A stretch of 64,000 nucleotides of DNA from Spongiibacter tropicus DSM 19543. GTDB lineage: Bacteria; Pseudomonadota; Gammaproteobacteria; Pseudomonadales; Spongiibacteraceae. Numbering within the stretch: the first letter of the stretch is position 1; every line of letters begins with the position of its first letter. Positions 8,373-17,643 of this stretch are shown in pieces. Made by a program: the position numbers and the translations under genes. The notes under the pieces are model-generated. The model saw only the letters and a list, made by a program, of their open reading frames with translations, was not told the origin of the DNA and did not search any database. The DNA lies in assembly GCF_000420325.1 (NCBI RefSeq), contig NZ_ATUS01000006.1:154171-218170 (forward strand). Direction: 5' to 3'.

Positions 8373-9413
8373 ATGTATAAAACGATCCGGCAGGGTCTGC
8401 CGTTACTGGCGCTGCTTGTCAGCACATTCAGCATTGCCCATGAAACCGCTCCTGCGGCTGCGAGCATGGGGGCAAGCTCTCATGCACCGATTGGCGTGAT
8501 GGGTGATCACCGCCATAAAGTGGGAGAGTGGATGCTGTCCTATCGTTATATGGCGATGGAGATGGAGGGCAATCTCGACGGCGGTGACCGTGTGTCGGCA
8601 GGGCAAATTACCGGCACGATGATGGCGCCGGGGCCCTATATGGTGGCACCGCTCAGCATGGACATGGAAATGCATATGTTCGGGGCGATGTACGCACCGA
8701 GCGACGAGGTCACCGTCATGCTGATGTTGCCGTATCTGCGCAACGAGATGACGCATGTAACCCGTATGGGACAGCGTTTTACCACGCGCAGTGAGGGGGT
8801 GGGTGATGTTAAGGCTTCTGCACTGCTCAAACTCTATCAGAGTGACGACGCTCGCCACCGACTGCATGCCAACCTTGGCGTGAGTCTGCCGACGGGGAGT
8901 ATTGATGAGCGTGACGACACGCCCGCGCAGAATAAGGCGAAGCTGCCTTATCGCATGCAGCTCGGCTCCGGCAGTGTTGATCTGATGCCCGGAGTGACCT
9001 ATACGGGTTTTGGAAGCACCTTCAGTTGGGGCGCGCAGCTCATGCTGACGGTGCCCACCGACTACAACGACAATGACTACCGGATGGGCAATCGCGGCCA
9101 ACTCAGCGGCTGGCTGGCACGCAGTTTCACGCCAGCCTTCAGCGGCTCTCTGCGCCTTATTCACAGCGCCTGGGGCAATATTGATGGTGCCCGCGATGAT
9201 CTGAACCCGATGATGGTGCCCACGGCAGATCCCGGTGCGCAGGGCGGTGAGCGCAGCGAATTGGCCGTGGGGGTGAACTATCTCTTCACCAAAGGCCGTG
9301 CCAAGGGCCACCGTTTGGCGCTTGAGTACAGCGAACCGGTCTACCAGCATCTCGATGGCCCGCAAATGGAACAGCAGTCCACGTTTACAGCGGGTTGGCA
9401 GTACGCCTTTTAA
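8373..9413 (+). CDS. Methionine-rich outer-membrane transporter-like protein
   Basis: A 346-residue exported protein. The signal peptide is MYKTIRQG plus a hydrophobic core, probably cut after SIA at about residue 22. The body alternates short amphipathic strands and ends in an aromatic residue (WQYAF), as outer-membrane barrels do. It resembles the MetA/phenol-degradation 'transporter' family. Residues 54-118 contain 14 methionines (MAMEMEG, MDMEMHMFGAM), a composition seen in copper-handling proteins. The start is the ATG at 8373. Earlier in-frame codons would place non-signal sequence in front. It is divergent from the regBA-like operon and followed by a PepSY membrane protein. A role in copper or metal handling is an inference. 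Confidence 0.7.
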   Translation: MYKTIRQGLPLLALLVSTFSIAHETAPAAASMGASSHAPIGVMGDHRHKVGEWMLSYRYMAMEMEGNLDGGDRVSAGQITGTMMAPGPYMVAPLSMDMEMHMFGAMYAPSDEVTVMLMLPYLRNEMTHVTRMGQRFTTRSEGVGDVKASALLKLYQSDDARHRLHANLGVSLPTGSIDERDDTPAQNKAKLPYRMQLGSGSVDLMPGVTYTGFGSTFSWGAQLMLTVPTDYNDNDYRMGNRGQLSGWLARSFTPAFSGSLRLIHSAWGNIDGARDDLNPMMVPTADPGAQGGERSELAVGVNYLFTKGRAKGHRLALEYSEPVYQHLDGPQMEQQSTFTAGWQYAF

Positions 9414-9450
9414 TCCAGGCTTAATTTAGCGTCGGTAAACTGGCATTACG

Positions 9451-9490
9451 TGGTAAATTACACGACGACGCAGATTTACCAGGTCGTCGT
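9451..9490 (+). repeat. Interlocked inverted repeats, possible pseudoknot or switch
   Basis: Two perfect 8-bp inverted repeats interleave. TGGTAAAT (9451-9458) pairs with ATTTACCA (9474-9481), and ACGACGAC (9462-9469) pairs with GTCGTCGT (9483-9490). The order A-B-A'-B' means an RNA here could form either of two exclusive hairpins or a pseudoknot. It lies 38 bp after one stop codon and 58 bp before the next gene's start. A GGTAAA motif also recurs at 9434. Confidence 0.5.
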
Positions 9491-9547
9491 TACTGTCTTG
9501 CCTGTCCGGTCTGCCGGCGGCATTGAATGCTCGAGGGGGGCGTTTTC

Positions 9548-10087
9548 ATGTCAAGGAAGTTACTGATTAATATCCACCTGTATCTGGCCGCTTTCTTTGC
9601 ACCGATGGTGATACTGATGGCGATCTCCGGTGGTTTGTATCTGGTCGGTATTAAAGGTGAGCAGCGTGTGGAAAGCTCCGTGCTGCTGCCGGGCAGCCTG
9701 AACCCGGATAGCGTGCAGCTGGAAGAGGATGTGCGGGCCTTGCTGGATCAGGCCGGTTTGGGCGGCGATTTTGAGCAAGTTAAAGTGCGTGGCCGGGAGG
9801 TGAGTACTCGTCCCAGCAACCGTCTTAACTATCGTCTGACGCCCAGTGAAGGGGGGGTGCAGATCGATGTGGTTAAGCCGAGTCTTCAGGCGTCTTTGAT
9901 TGAACTGCATAAAGGGCATGGCCCCCAGTGGTTCCGTATCGGGCAGCAGATTTTCTCTCTGGCGCTGGTATTGATTATGCTCAGTGGGCTGTGGCTGGGA
10001 CTGGCCGCCAAAGGTCTGCGCACTCGCACCCTGCAATTATCGGTAGGTGGCCTGGCGGTCTTCCTGCTGTTGGCGCTGTTTGCCTGA
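9548..10087 (+). CDS. PepSY-associated membrane protein
   Basis: A 179-residue inner-membrane protein. A first membrane segment follows MSRKLLINIHLYLAAFFAPM, a periplasmic PepSY-like domain spans about residues 45-125, and two more hydrophobic segments end the protein. The His-rich IELHKGHGPQWFR before the second segment is typical of short PepSY_TM proteins linked to iron, copper or haem handling. The ATG at 9548 is preceded by a GAGGGGGG ribosome site. An ATG 21 bases earlier has none. Its partner may be the methionine-rich outer-membrane protein upstream. The 134-bp gap between them holds the interlocked repeats. Confidence 0.72.
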   Translation: MSRKLLINIHLYLAAFFAPMVILMAISGGLYLVGIKGEQRVESSVLLPGSLNPDSVQLEEDVRALLDQAGLGGDFEQVKVRGREVSTRPSNRLNYRLTPSEGGVQIDVVKPSLQASLIELHKGHGPQWFRIGQQIFSLALVLIMLSGLWLGLAAKGLRTRTLQLSVGGLAVFLLLALFA

Positions 10088-10090
10088 GGC

Positions 10091-10369
10091 TCAATCGCGA
10101 AAGTACACCTGCACCAGATGGTAGCCGAAACGGCTTTTGACCGGGCCCTGAACCTGCTGCAGCGGCCCGCTGAATATGGCCTTATCAACGCTGGCGACCA
10201 TCTGGCCTTTCTTTACTTCGCCAAGATCGCCGCCGCGCTTGCCTGATGGACACTGGGAGTGTTTGCGGGCGAGCTGCTCAAAGTTATCGCCTTTCTCCAC
10301 ACGACGTTTCAGTGCCTTGGCTTCGTCGGCTGTTTTAACAAGAATGTGGCGGGCCATGGCGCTGCGCAT
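10091..10369 (-). CDS. ppiC: Peptidyl-prolyl cis-trans isomerase, parvulin type
   Basis: A 92-residue single-domain parvulin that isomerises peptidyl-proline bonds in the cytoplasm. It matches PpiC almost end to end: ARHILVKT, KHSQCPSGKRGGDLGE, KGQMV, FGYHLVQV. There is no signal peptide. The ATG at 10369 has GGAG six bases upstream, and a second ATG is four codons in. It converges on the PepSY gene with 3 bp between stops and is divergent from the next gene. Confidence 0.95.
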   Translation of the reverse strand: MRSAMARHILVKTADEAKALKRRVEKGDNFEQLARKHSQCPSGKRGGDLGEVKKGQMVASVDKAIFSGPLQQVQGPVKSRFGYHLVQVYFRD

Positions 10370-10417
10370 CGAACACTCCGAGGATACTTGCGGTCTGAAA
10401 ACGGGGGAGTGAGTATA

Positions 10418-10423
10418 TATAAT
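10418..10423 (+). promoter_or_regulatory. Candidate -10 element in the ppiC/10462 divergent region
   Basis: A TATAAT inside an AT-rich GTATATATAATCC lies 39 bp before the plus-strand gene. No convincing -35 is present 16-18 bp upstream, so the element is provisional. Confidence 0.35.
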
Positions 10424-10461
10424 CCTGTTGTTTTCTTCTTTCGCAAATACGCTGAAACCTT

Positions 10462-11211
10462 ATGCCCAGAGTGCCGTTCTGCTTTGCCGATATTGCCGCT
10501 GAGTGCCGCGTTGAGTCCGGGGTACACCGGCTCGATGGCCGCCGGCTGGGATTGCGAATTACCGTGCCCCAGGCATTGCGGGAGCGCTACCCCTATTGCG
10601 GCAGTGCCTACGGGTTTTTGCAGGAGCTGCGACGGGAGATTCTGGACTACGGCCTTGTCGAGTTTCCCGGTCTGCCATTAAATCCCCAAAACTACACCTT
10701 GGCTCAGCGAGCGCCTCAGCAGCATCAATACAGCAGCAATCCCTATCTCACCGACTTCTGTCAGCAACCGCATCAGGACACGCCGCCCTATCCTACGGCG
10801 TTCTGGCTACCGGCGCCGCGTCGCTATTTTGCCACCTGGGTGATGGGCGAGGACGGGGTGCAGCGCGTTATGAGCGCTCTGCGTAGAGGCGCGTCAATCG
10901 ACGAGGTTCACCAGCGTCTTCAGGCCCAGAGTATTGCGCAAGGCTGGGGGCTGCTGGTGAATCAGCATCCGGGTTTGCTGCTTATCGACAACAGCTCCCG
11001 CAACCGCTTGTTTCACGCCCGCAGTGGCAACTGGCAGGCACAGCGGGCGGAGCCGGATTTCGATACTGACACCCCGATGTACGCGTTCAATGAGGTGGGG
11101 CTGCTGAACTATATCGACGTGATGGACAGTCGGCGGGGCACGGGCGACCGCAATGCCGACGAGTGTGAGGAGCTGCGGCGCTTTCTGGAAAGCGAAGCGC
11201 CGTTTGTCTGA
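10462..11211 (+). CDS. Uncharacterised protein with HxD...H motif, possible Fe(II)/2-oxoglutarate oxygenase-like
   Basis: A 249-residue soluble protein that I do not recognise as a named family. No signal peptide or membrane segment is visible. Residues 104-106 read HQD within QPHQDTPPYPTAFW. His185 occurs in LFHARSGN and is followed by Arg187 and Arg195. This HxD...H...R spacing is like the iron and co-substrate ligands of double-stranded beta-helix oxygenases, but the resemblance is motif-level only. The start at 10462 has a weak ribosome site (no clear GGAG). It is divergent from ppiC and convergent with the export operon that follows, 2 bp from its stop. Confidence 0.6.
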   Translation: MPRVPFCFADIAAECRVESGVHRLDGRRLGLRITVPQALRERYPYCGSAYGFLQELRREILDYGLVEFPGLPLNPQNYTLAQRAPQQHQYSSNPYLTDFCQQPHQDTPPYPTAFWLPAPRRYFATWVMGEDGVQRVMSALRRGASIDEVHQRLQAQSIAQGWGLLVNQHPGLLLIDNSSRNRLFHARSGNWQAQRAEPDFDTDTPMYAFNEVGLLNYIDVMDSRRGTGDRNADECEELRRFLESEAPFV

Positions 11212-11213
11212 GC

Positions 11214-12338
11214 TCAGGCCATACGACTGATCGTATTGCGGAAGCGCCACAGCGAAACGCTGAAAAATACGGCCCCGATGGCCGCGAGCGCCAGCAGTTG
11301 CGGCCAGATAATCGATAGTCCGGCGGCGCGGTAGAGCACGGCCTGACTGGCAGCAACGAAGTGGGTAGTGGGCGCGGCCAGCATTAAACTCTGCACCAGC
11401 AAGGGCATACTTTCTCTTGGCGTCATGCCTCCCGACAGCATATCCAGCGGCAGCAGCGTGAGCATCAGCAACATGCCGAATTGGGGCATGCTGCGGGCAA
11501 TGGTGGCCATGAAAATGCCCATGGACGTGGTGGCGAACAGATGCAGCGCGGTGGTCAGTACGAACACCGCGATCGAGCCTTCGACGGGAACCTGCATCAG
11601 CCCGCGCACAACGCCATTCAGTGACAGTGTGGCGGCAAGCAGCACGACCAGCGCCATCGACCAGACTTTGGCGAGCATGATCTCTCCGGGCGTGACCGGC
11701 ATCACCAGCAGGTGTTCGATCGTGCCGTGCTCCCGCTCGCGGATCAGTGCGGCGCCGGTGAGAATGATGGAAAGCAGCGTCACGTTATTGATGATTTCCA
11801 TCAGCGAGCCGAACCAGCTCTCGTCGAGATTGGGGTTGAATCGCATGCGCAGGTTGAGATCGATCGGCAGGCTGCTGTCGCTGCGGTAGCGCTGCACAAA
11901 TTCAGAGACTTCACCCAGAGCGATCTGCTGAATATAGCTGCTGCCGGTAAATGCCTGGCTCATACGAGTGGCATCCACGTTGAGTTGCATTTCCGGTTGC
12001 CGCCCGGCCAACACATCGCGCTGAAAGTTCACCGGAATCGTCAGGGCAAAGGTGTAGCGTCCGGCGTCCAGCGCCGGGTCGACCTCATTGATGTTCAGCA
12101 AGACTGGCGGGTTGAAGCGCGGAGGATAAAAGGCATCGCGGATGCGCGCCGACAGCGGCGACTGGTCCTCGTCGACAATGGCAATCGGGGTGCGGTGCAG
12201 CGATTCCGGCATCACCGATCCCGCACTGTATATCGAGATCGAAAAGGTGAAGGCGATCAGCAGGAGCATGCCGGGGTCGCGGGCCAAGCTCCACAGTTCC
12301 TTTACGCCCAGGCGGTAGGTGTTCGACAGTTTGGACAT
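11214..12338 (-). CDS. yhhJ: ABC-2 type permease, YhhJ-like
   Basis: A 374-residue inner-membrane subunit of an ABC-2 exporter. An N-terminal membrane anchor (after MSKLSNTYRLGVKELWSLARD) is followed by a large periplasmic domain (about 45-190). Five C-terminal segments then include LIREREHGTIEHLLVMPV, the hallmark coupling region of the family. It is the last gene of a three-gene operon and starts 1 bp after the rbbA stop. The order adaptor-ATPase-permease equals yhiI-rbbA-yhhJ of enterobacteria. Substrate unknown. Confidence 0.88.
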   Translation of the reverse strand: MSKLSNTYRLGVKELWSLARDPGMLLLIAFTFSISIYSAGSVMPESLHRTPIAIVDEDQSPLSARIRDAFYPPRFNPPVLLNINEVDPALDAGRYTFALTIPVNFQRDVLAGRQPEMQLNVDATRMSQAFTGSSYIQQIALGEVSEFVQRYRSDSSLPIDLNLRMRFNPNLDESWFGSLMEIINNVTLLSIILTGAALIREREHGTIEHLLVMPVTPGEIMLAKVWSMALVVLLAATLSLNGVVRGLMQVPVEGSIAVFVLTTALHLFATTSMGIFMATIARSMPQFGMLLMLTLLPLDMLSGGMTPRESMPLLVQSLMLAAPTTHFVAASQAVLYRAAGLSIIWPQLLALAAIGAVFFSVSLWRFRNTISRMA

Positions 12339-12339
12339 G

Positions 12340-15075
12340 TCAGCGCTCCTGCTTCTTCAGCAGCAACAAGGCCATACCCATGATGACCGGAATCGCGAGA
12401 ATGATCGGCCACAACGATCCCTGAATTTGCGGCAGGTCCAGTCCCTTGCTGAAAATCGCCCGGCTGATGGTGAGGAAGTAGGACACCGGTTGCAGTTCGC
12501 CGACAACGCGGCCGGGGCCTTCCAGTGAGGCCACGGGATTCAGTAAGCCGGCAAATTGCACGGCGGGCATGAGGGTGGCCAGCATGGTGAAGAACATCGC
12601 GGCAATCTGACTGCGCGTGACGGCAGAGGCGACCAGTCCCATGCCGGTTGCGCAAACCGAGAAAAGCAACGCGGCAATGCTCAGCGCCAGGAAGCTGCCT
12701 TTAACCGGGACGTCGAAAAGCGTTGTCGCAAGGGCAGTCATCAGCAGGAAGTTGAGCATCGACAGGGCGATGTAGGGAAGCTGCTTACCCAGCAAAAATT
12801 CGCTGCGGCGAACGGGGGTGACATAGAGGTTGATGATCGAGCCCAGTTCCTTTTCCCGCACAATCGACAGGGCGGTGAGCATGGCGGGAATCAGCAGCAG
12901 CAGAATCGGCATGATGGCGGGCACCATGGCCGGTAGGCTGGTTACATCGGGGTTGTAGCGAAAGCGCGTTTCTACCGAGGCGGCTGTTGCCAGGGTTTGC
13001 GCGTCCATGCCCATTTGCATGCGTGCAATTTGAATTAACCAGTTTTGGTGGATGCCTTGTACGTAACCGCCGACGGTTTCCGCCCGACTGGGCATGGAGC
13101 CATCGACCCAGGCGGCGACGGTCACCGTGTCACCACGCTTGGCATCTCTAGCGAAGCCCGGTGGAATTTCTATGGCGAGTGCCAGATCACCGCTGCGCAG
13201 ACGGGCGTCCATATCGTCGTAACTTTTGATGGGCGGTCGCTCAATAAAATACCGCGAGCCGCTCAGATTGAGTGCATAGCTCTGGCTGAGGTTGGTTTGA
13301 TCCAGGTCGTAGATGGCATAAGTCAGATCCTCCACGTCCAGACTGATCCCGTAGCCCATCACAATCATCAGGAACACCGAGCCGATCAGCGCCAGCATGC
13401 CGCGAACGGGATCGCGGCGCAGCTCAAGGGCTTCGCGCCGGGTGTAGCTGAGTGTTCGACGCCAGCTAAAGTGCGGGTTGATCTTGCGCGGGGTGTCGGC
13501 GAGTTCGGGTGCCGCGTCGACATCGCTGTCGCGGCGCTGCCTGCTTGCCTCACTCAGATATTCAATAAAAGCGGCCTCCAGGCTCTCGGCCTGCCGTGAG
13601 CGCTGGATGGCTGTTGGTGTGTCGCTGATCAGTACCCGCCCGGCATGCATCAGCGAGATGCGGTCGCAGCGCTCTGCCTCATTCATGAAGTGGGTGCTGA
13701 TAAAAATGGTAACGCCGTCCTGCCGGGACAGGCTGACAAGCAGTCGCCAGAAATTATCCCTGGCCACCGGATCGACCCCTGACGTTGGTTCGTCGAGAAT
13801 CAGCAGTTCGGGTTTATGCACCAGGGCCACGGCCAGTGACAGGCGCTGACGCAAGCCCAGTGGTAGATTGCCGGGCAAGCTGTCGCGAACGCCTGTCAGC
13901 GAAAAGCGCTCCAGCATTTCCTCGGCGCGGCCGGGAATGTCTGCGTCGTCTACGCCGAACAGCCGGGCGTGAAGGACCAGGTTCTGCATGACAGTCAGTT
14001 CGCTATACAGCGAGAACGACTGCGACATGTAGCCGACCCGGTGGCGGACTGCCAGATCGCGGGGGTCGATGGCTTTGCCGAATAGTTTGGCGTCACCCTC
14101 GCTGGCGGGCAGCAGGCCGGTCAGCATTTTCATAGTGGTCGACTTGCCGCAGCCGTTGGAGCCCAGAAAGCCAAAAATTTCGCCGCGCCGGATCTTAAAA
14201 TTGACGTGATCCACCGCCACAAAATCGCCAAATCGCATGGTCAGCTCGCTGGCTTCAATGGCGTAATCGGCCTGCTCACTGATGTTCAGAGGGGGAATCT
14301 GCACCGGCTGGTAGTCCCGGCGCTGTGCCTCGGGCAGTAGCGCAATAAAGGCGGATTCCAGGCTGTCGCTGCCAGTCTTGGCCAGTAATTGTTCTGGACT
14401 GCCGTTGGCCAGAATACGGCCCTGATTCATTGCGATCAGCGTATCGGCATTGCGGGCCTCATCCATATAGGCGGTGGCGACGATCACGCTCATTGCCGGG
14501 CGGCGACGGCGTATATCGCTGATCAGCTGCCAGAACTGGCTGCGGGCCAGCGGGTCGACGCCGGTGGTCGGCTCGTCGAGAATCAGCAGGTCGGGGTCGT
14601 GGATCAGCGCGCAACATAGCCCCAGCTTTTGCTTCATGCCGCCGGACAGTTTACCCGCGGGCCGGTCAAGAAAATCGTAGAGCCCGGTGCTATGGGTCAG
14701 CTGGTCAATGCGTCGCCGCCGCTCATCGGCGTCATGATCGAACAGGCGCCCGAAAAATTGCAGGTTTTCCTCCACTGATAGCGTGGCGTAAAGGTTTTTG
14801 CCCAGGCCCTGGGGCATATAGGCGATGCGCGGGCAAATCCGGTTGCGGTGCCGGCTGTCGCGCATATCCCCGCCGAGCACATTTAGCTCGCCATCCTGTA
14901 TTTTGCGTGCGCCGGCGATCAGCGCCAGCAGGCTGGATTTACCGACCCCGTCGGGGCCGATCAATCCCACCATCTTGCCGGTGGGGACACTTAGGCTGAG
15001 CTTGTCCAGTGCGCAGCACTGGCCGTAGTGCAGCGAGACATCGCGGCAGGCGACCGCGCTGTCGCCATGGCTCAT
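12340..15075 (-). CDS. rbbA: Ribosome-associated ATPase / ABC exporter fusion RbbA
   Basis: A 911-residue fusion of two ABC ATPase domains and an ABC-2 permease. Domain 1 (about 1-240) has Walker [10 protein letters not shown], signature [11 protein letters not shown] and Walker [14 protein letters not shown]. Domain 2 (about 275-510) has GSNGCGKST, the variant signature [11 protein letters not shown] and [13 protein letters not shown]. The C-terminal third carries six membrane segments and a periplasmic domain, with [17 protein letters not shown] as coupling helix. This matches RbbA/YhiH. Ribosome binding is reported for the E. coli protein. Here the gene context (HlyD-type adaptor and second permease) points to export. 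The start overlaps the adaptor stop by 4 bases. Confidence 0.92.
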   Translation of the reverse strand: MSHGDSAVACRDVSLHYGQCCALDKLSLSVPTGKMVGLIGPDGVGKSSLLALIAGARKIQDGELNVLGGDMRDSRHRNRICPRIAYMPQGLGKNLYATLSVEENLQFFGRLFDHDADERRRRIDQLTHSTGLYDFLDRPAGKLSGGMKQKLGLCCALIHDPDLLILDEPTTGVDPLARSQFWQLISDIRRRRPAMSVIVATAYMDEARNADTLIAMNQGRILANGSPEQLLAKTGSDSLESAFIALLPEAQRRDYQPVQIPPLNISEQADYAIEASELTMRFGDFVAVDHVNFKIRRGEIFGFLGSNGCGKSTTMKMLTGLLPASEGDAKLFGKAIDPRDLAVRHRVGYMSQSFSLYSELTVMQNLVLHARLFGVDDADIPGRAEEMLERFSLTGVRDSLPGNLPLGLRQRLSLAVALVHKPELLILDEPTSGVDPVARDNFWRLLVSLSRQDGVTIFISTHFMNEAERCDRISLMHAGRVLISDTPTAIQRSRQAESLEAAFIEYLSEASRQRRDSDVDAAPELADTPRKINPHFSWRRTLSYTRREALELRRDPVRGMLALIGSVFLMIVMGYGISLDVEDLTYAIYDLDQTNLSQSYALNLSGSRYFIERPPIKSYDDMDARLRSGDLALAIEIPPGFARDAKRGDTVTVAAWVDGSMPSRAETVGGYVQGIHQNWLIQIARMQMGMDAQTLATAASVETRFRYNPDVTSLPAMVPAIMPILLLLIPAMLTALSIVREKELGSIINLYVTPVRRSEFLLGKQLPYIALSMLNFLLMTALATTLFDVPVKGSFLALSIAALLFSVCATGMGLVASAVTRSQIAAMFFTMLATLMPAVQFAGLLNPVASLEGPGRVVGELQPVSYFLTISRAIFSKGLDLPQIQGSLWPIILAIPVIMGMALLLLKKQER

Positions 15076-16139
15076 TGTGGCACCTTGATGTGCAGGGCTT
15101 CGGGCCAGTCAATACTGTCATCCAGCTTGATCCAGGCAATACCGGGAATGCCGGTTTTGACGACGGACTGGTGTTGTCGCAGCAGTGCGGGATCAATGCG
15201 GGCTTTGACTTTGAACATCAGTTTCTGGCGTTCGCTGGCGGTTTCGACCGTTTTCGGGGTGAACTGGGCAGTGCTGGCGACGAAGGAAACCGAGGCGGGA
15301 ATGACCAGATCGGGGGCTGCATCGAGAATGAGGCGAACATCGCTGCCCAGCTTCAGGCGCCCGGCCGCCGCTTCGGGGAGGAAAAAGTTCATGGTGACAT
15401 CGGTAAGATCGACCAGATTGACAATTTTTCCTCCCGCCGCGACGACTTCGCCGGGCTGGGCAACGCGGTATTGAATCCGTCCGTCGCGGGGGGCTTTGAG
15501 TTCGGCGTCAGCTAGATCAGCTTCAATGCGGGCCAGTGTCGCGGCGGCAGCGGTGACGGCGGTTCTCGCGCCTTCGGCCTGAGCCGTTGCGGCGACGACG
15601 GCCGACTCTGCGGCTTTAACTTGGGCTTTGGCGGCGCTGACGGCCGCGATGGCACTGTTCAAGGCTGAGCGTTCGTCATCCACTGTCTGGTGGGAAATAT
15701 TCCCCTCGCGGGCGAGTGCTTCTGATCGTTTCAGGCGTTTTGCCGCGGCGTCCCGTTCGCTTTCTCGCTGCAATACCACCGCGCGTGCGGCGGCCATGTC
15801 ACTCTCGCTCATCGCCACCTGCGCGTCAGCGGTCGCGACACTCTGCTGAGTTTGCATCAGCATGGCGCGGGCTTCATTGCGCTGTGCTTCAAGGCTGGTC
15901 ACTTGCATTCGCGCGAGCACCTGGCCGGTTTTTACCATTTCGCCTTCTTTAACGAGAATGCTGTCAACACGCCCGGCAAGCTTGGTGGCAATATCCACTT
16001 CGGTGGCCTCAAGGCGGCCGTTACCGCTGACAAAGGCGTCGCCATACCCCGAATTCTGCTGCTGCATCCAGCTGTAGGCTGCGAACGCTAACAGTGCAAT
16101 GATGGCGAAGAGTCCGTACTTCTTGAGCGATGCCGACAT
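15072..16139 (-). CDS. yhiI: HlyD/MFP-family periplasmic adaptor, YhiI-like
   Basis: A 355-residue membrane-fusion protein linking inner-membrane exporter and outer-membrane channel. One N-terminal membrane anchor (after MSASLKKYG) precedes a barrel-sandwich start ([18 protein letters not shown]). A long Ala-rich coiled coil spans about residues 75-215. The lipoyl half and beta-barrel follow ([20 protein letters not shown]). The ATG at 16139 has GGAA seven bases upstream. An ATG 12 codons earlier lacks this. It is the first gene of the adaptor-rbbA-yhhJ operon. A candidate minus-strand TATAGT lies at 16178-16183. Confidence 0.88.
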   Translation of the reverse strand: MSASLKKYGLFAIIALLAFAAYSWMQQQNSGYGDAFVSGNGRLEATEVDIATKLAGRVDSILVKEGEMVKTGQVLARMQVTSLEAQRNEARAMLMQTQQSVATADAQVAMSESDMAAARAVVLQRESERDAAAKRLKRSEALAREGNISHQTVDDERSALNSAIAAVSAAKAQVKAAESAVVAATAQAEGARTAVTAAAATLARIEADLADAELKAPRDGRIQYRVAQPGEVVAAGGKIVNLVDLTDVTMNFFLPEAAAGRLKLGSDVRLILDAAPDLVIPASVSFVASTAQFTPKTVETASERQKLMFKVKARIDPALLRQHQSVVKTGIPGIAWIKLDDSIDWPEALHIKVPQ

Positions 16140-16272
16140 AAGTCTGTTCCATGGGGGCTGGGAATGGGGATACACAGACTATAGCGGTTGCTATGGCGAA
16201 GGCCCAGTCATTCGGGCTGGGCGCTTCGCGCATTCGGTTGCCGCTTGATTTGCGTCAACCACAGGTGGTTTC

Positions 16273-17634
16273 TCAGGCGATCCAGAGCTGCTTGGCATTT
16301 ACAAATTCACGGATTCCATGAGGCCCCAGTTCTCGACCATAGCCCGAGCGCTTGATGCCGCCGCTGGGCAGACGTGGATCCGTTTTGACAATACCGTTAA
16401 TGGCGACCTGCCCGGCGTCGATACGCAGGGCCATCTGCTCAGCCAGTTCCGTGTTGGCGGTCCAGATGCCGGCGCCGAGACCGTAGTCGGTTTCATTGGC
16501 GAGTTGCAGCGCCTCTTCCATATCGGCGGCGCGGGTCACGCACATGACCGGGCCAAAGGTCTCCTCGTTGAAGGCACACATCGTCTCACTGACTTCGGTG
16601 AGCAGGGTGGCTGGATAGAAGAATCCCGGCCCCTCGGGCAGCTCGCCGCCCAGCAAACACTGTGCGCCAGCGTCGATGGTTTCGCTGACTTGCCGGTGAA
16701 GATTCTGCCGAAGATCTGCGCGGGCAAGGGGACCAATGTCGGTGCCCTTGTCCAGTGGGTCACCGAGGCGCAGTTTTGCCAGCCGACTTTGCAACATCTC
16801 GACGAAGGTGCCGTACACCGGCTCTTCAACAATGACACGCTTGGCGGCAATACAGCTTTGTCCGGCGTTGATGATACGCGACAGTACCGCGATATCGGCG
16901 GCCTTCTCCAGGTCGGCGTCAGCCAATACTACGAAGGGGTCTGAGCCGCCGAGTTCGAGCACGGCGGGTTTCAGCTCGGCGCCCGCCAGTGCGGCAACTT
17001 TGCGCCCGGCAGCGTCGGAGCCAGTGAACGACACGGCGCGAATTCTGGGGTCGCGAATTGCCTGCTCGACGTTGCCGGTTTCCAGCGGCAGGTTAACCAT
17101 AATGTCGCTGGGCGCGCCCGCTCGCTGGAAGGCCTCGGCAATACCCGCCGCGCTGGCCGGGACGTTAGGGTCGTGCTTCATGGCGCAGGTATTGCCCGCC
17201 ATGAGTGCAGGCGCCAGAAAGCGAAAGGCCAGCCACAGGGGCGCGTTCCAGGGCAGAATGCCCAACACTGTGCCCAGTGGCTGGTAGCAGACGTAGCTGT
17301 TTGAGGCATCAGAGGCCAGAGTCTCTGTGCTCAGGAACTGCTCGGCATTGTCGGCATAGAATTCCGCGCACCAGGCGGCTTTCTCAACTTCCGGCACGCC
17401 TTCTTTGATCGGCTTACCCATTTCGATTGCCATCAGTTCTGCGAGCCGATCCTTGTCGGCGCGCAGCTCGCGGGCAACGGCTTTCAGTACCTTTGCCCGG
17501 TCTTCGAAGGTACTGCTCTGCCAGCTATCAAAGGCGCGGTCGGCATCGCCGATACGCTCGTGCATCTGAGTGGGTGTCAGCGCCGGGTACTCGGCGATAA
17601 TCTCGCCATTAAACGGGTTTCTCGCTATCAGCAT
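16273..17634 (-). CDS. doeC: Aldehyde dehydrogenase, probable aspartate-semialdehyde dehydrogenase of ectoine catabolism
   Basis: A 453-residue NAD(P)-dependent aldehyde dehydrogenase. Catalytic cysteine is in NAGQSCIAAKR, the general-base glutamate in VLELGGSDPF, and the cofactor loop in SFTGSDAAGR. By itself it would be called succinate-semialdehyde dehydrogenase (GabD/Sad-like). Its position as the last gene of the ectoine-degradation operon, 9 bp after doeA, suggests it oxidises L-aspartate-4-semialdehyde to aspartate, the DoeC step. The operon context supports doeC, but the substrate cannot be read from sequence. Confidence 0.8.
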   Translation of the reverse strand: MLIARNPFNGEIIAEYPALTPTQMHERIGDADRAFDSWQSSTFEDRAKVLKAVARELRADKDRLAELMAIEMGKPIKEGVPEVEKAAWCAEFYADNAEQFLSTETLASDASNSYVCYQPLGTVLGILPWNAPLWLAFRFLAPALMAGNTCAMKHDPNVPASAAGIAEAFQRAGAPSDIMVNLPLETGNVEQAIRDPRIRAVSFTGSDAAGRKVAALAGAELKPAVLELGGSDPFVVLADADLEKAADIAVLSRIINAGQSCIAAKRVIVEEPVYGTFVEMLQSRLAKLRLGDPLDKGTDIGPLARADLRQNLHRQVSETIDAGAQCLLGGELPEGPGFFYPATLLTEVSETMCAFNEETFGPVMCVTRAADMEEALQLANETDYGLGAGIWTANTELAEQMALRIDAGQVAINGIVKTDPRLPSGGIKRSGYGRELGPHGIREFVNAKQLWIA

Positions 17635-17643
17635 CTGCGCCTC

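Noticed and set aside
12340..15075. The degenerate second signature (LPLG) of RbbA as a sign of an inactive domain
   Set aside because: As far as I recall, RbbA homologues carry the same variant signature, so it is a family feature and not damage.
16201..16224. Stem GCCCAG/CTGGGC after the ectoine operon as a terminator
   Set aside because: Six-base stem without a T tract on the minus strand.
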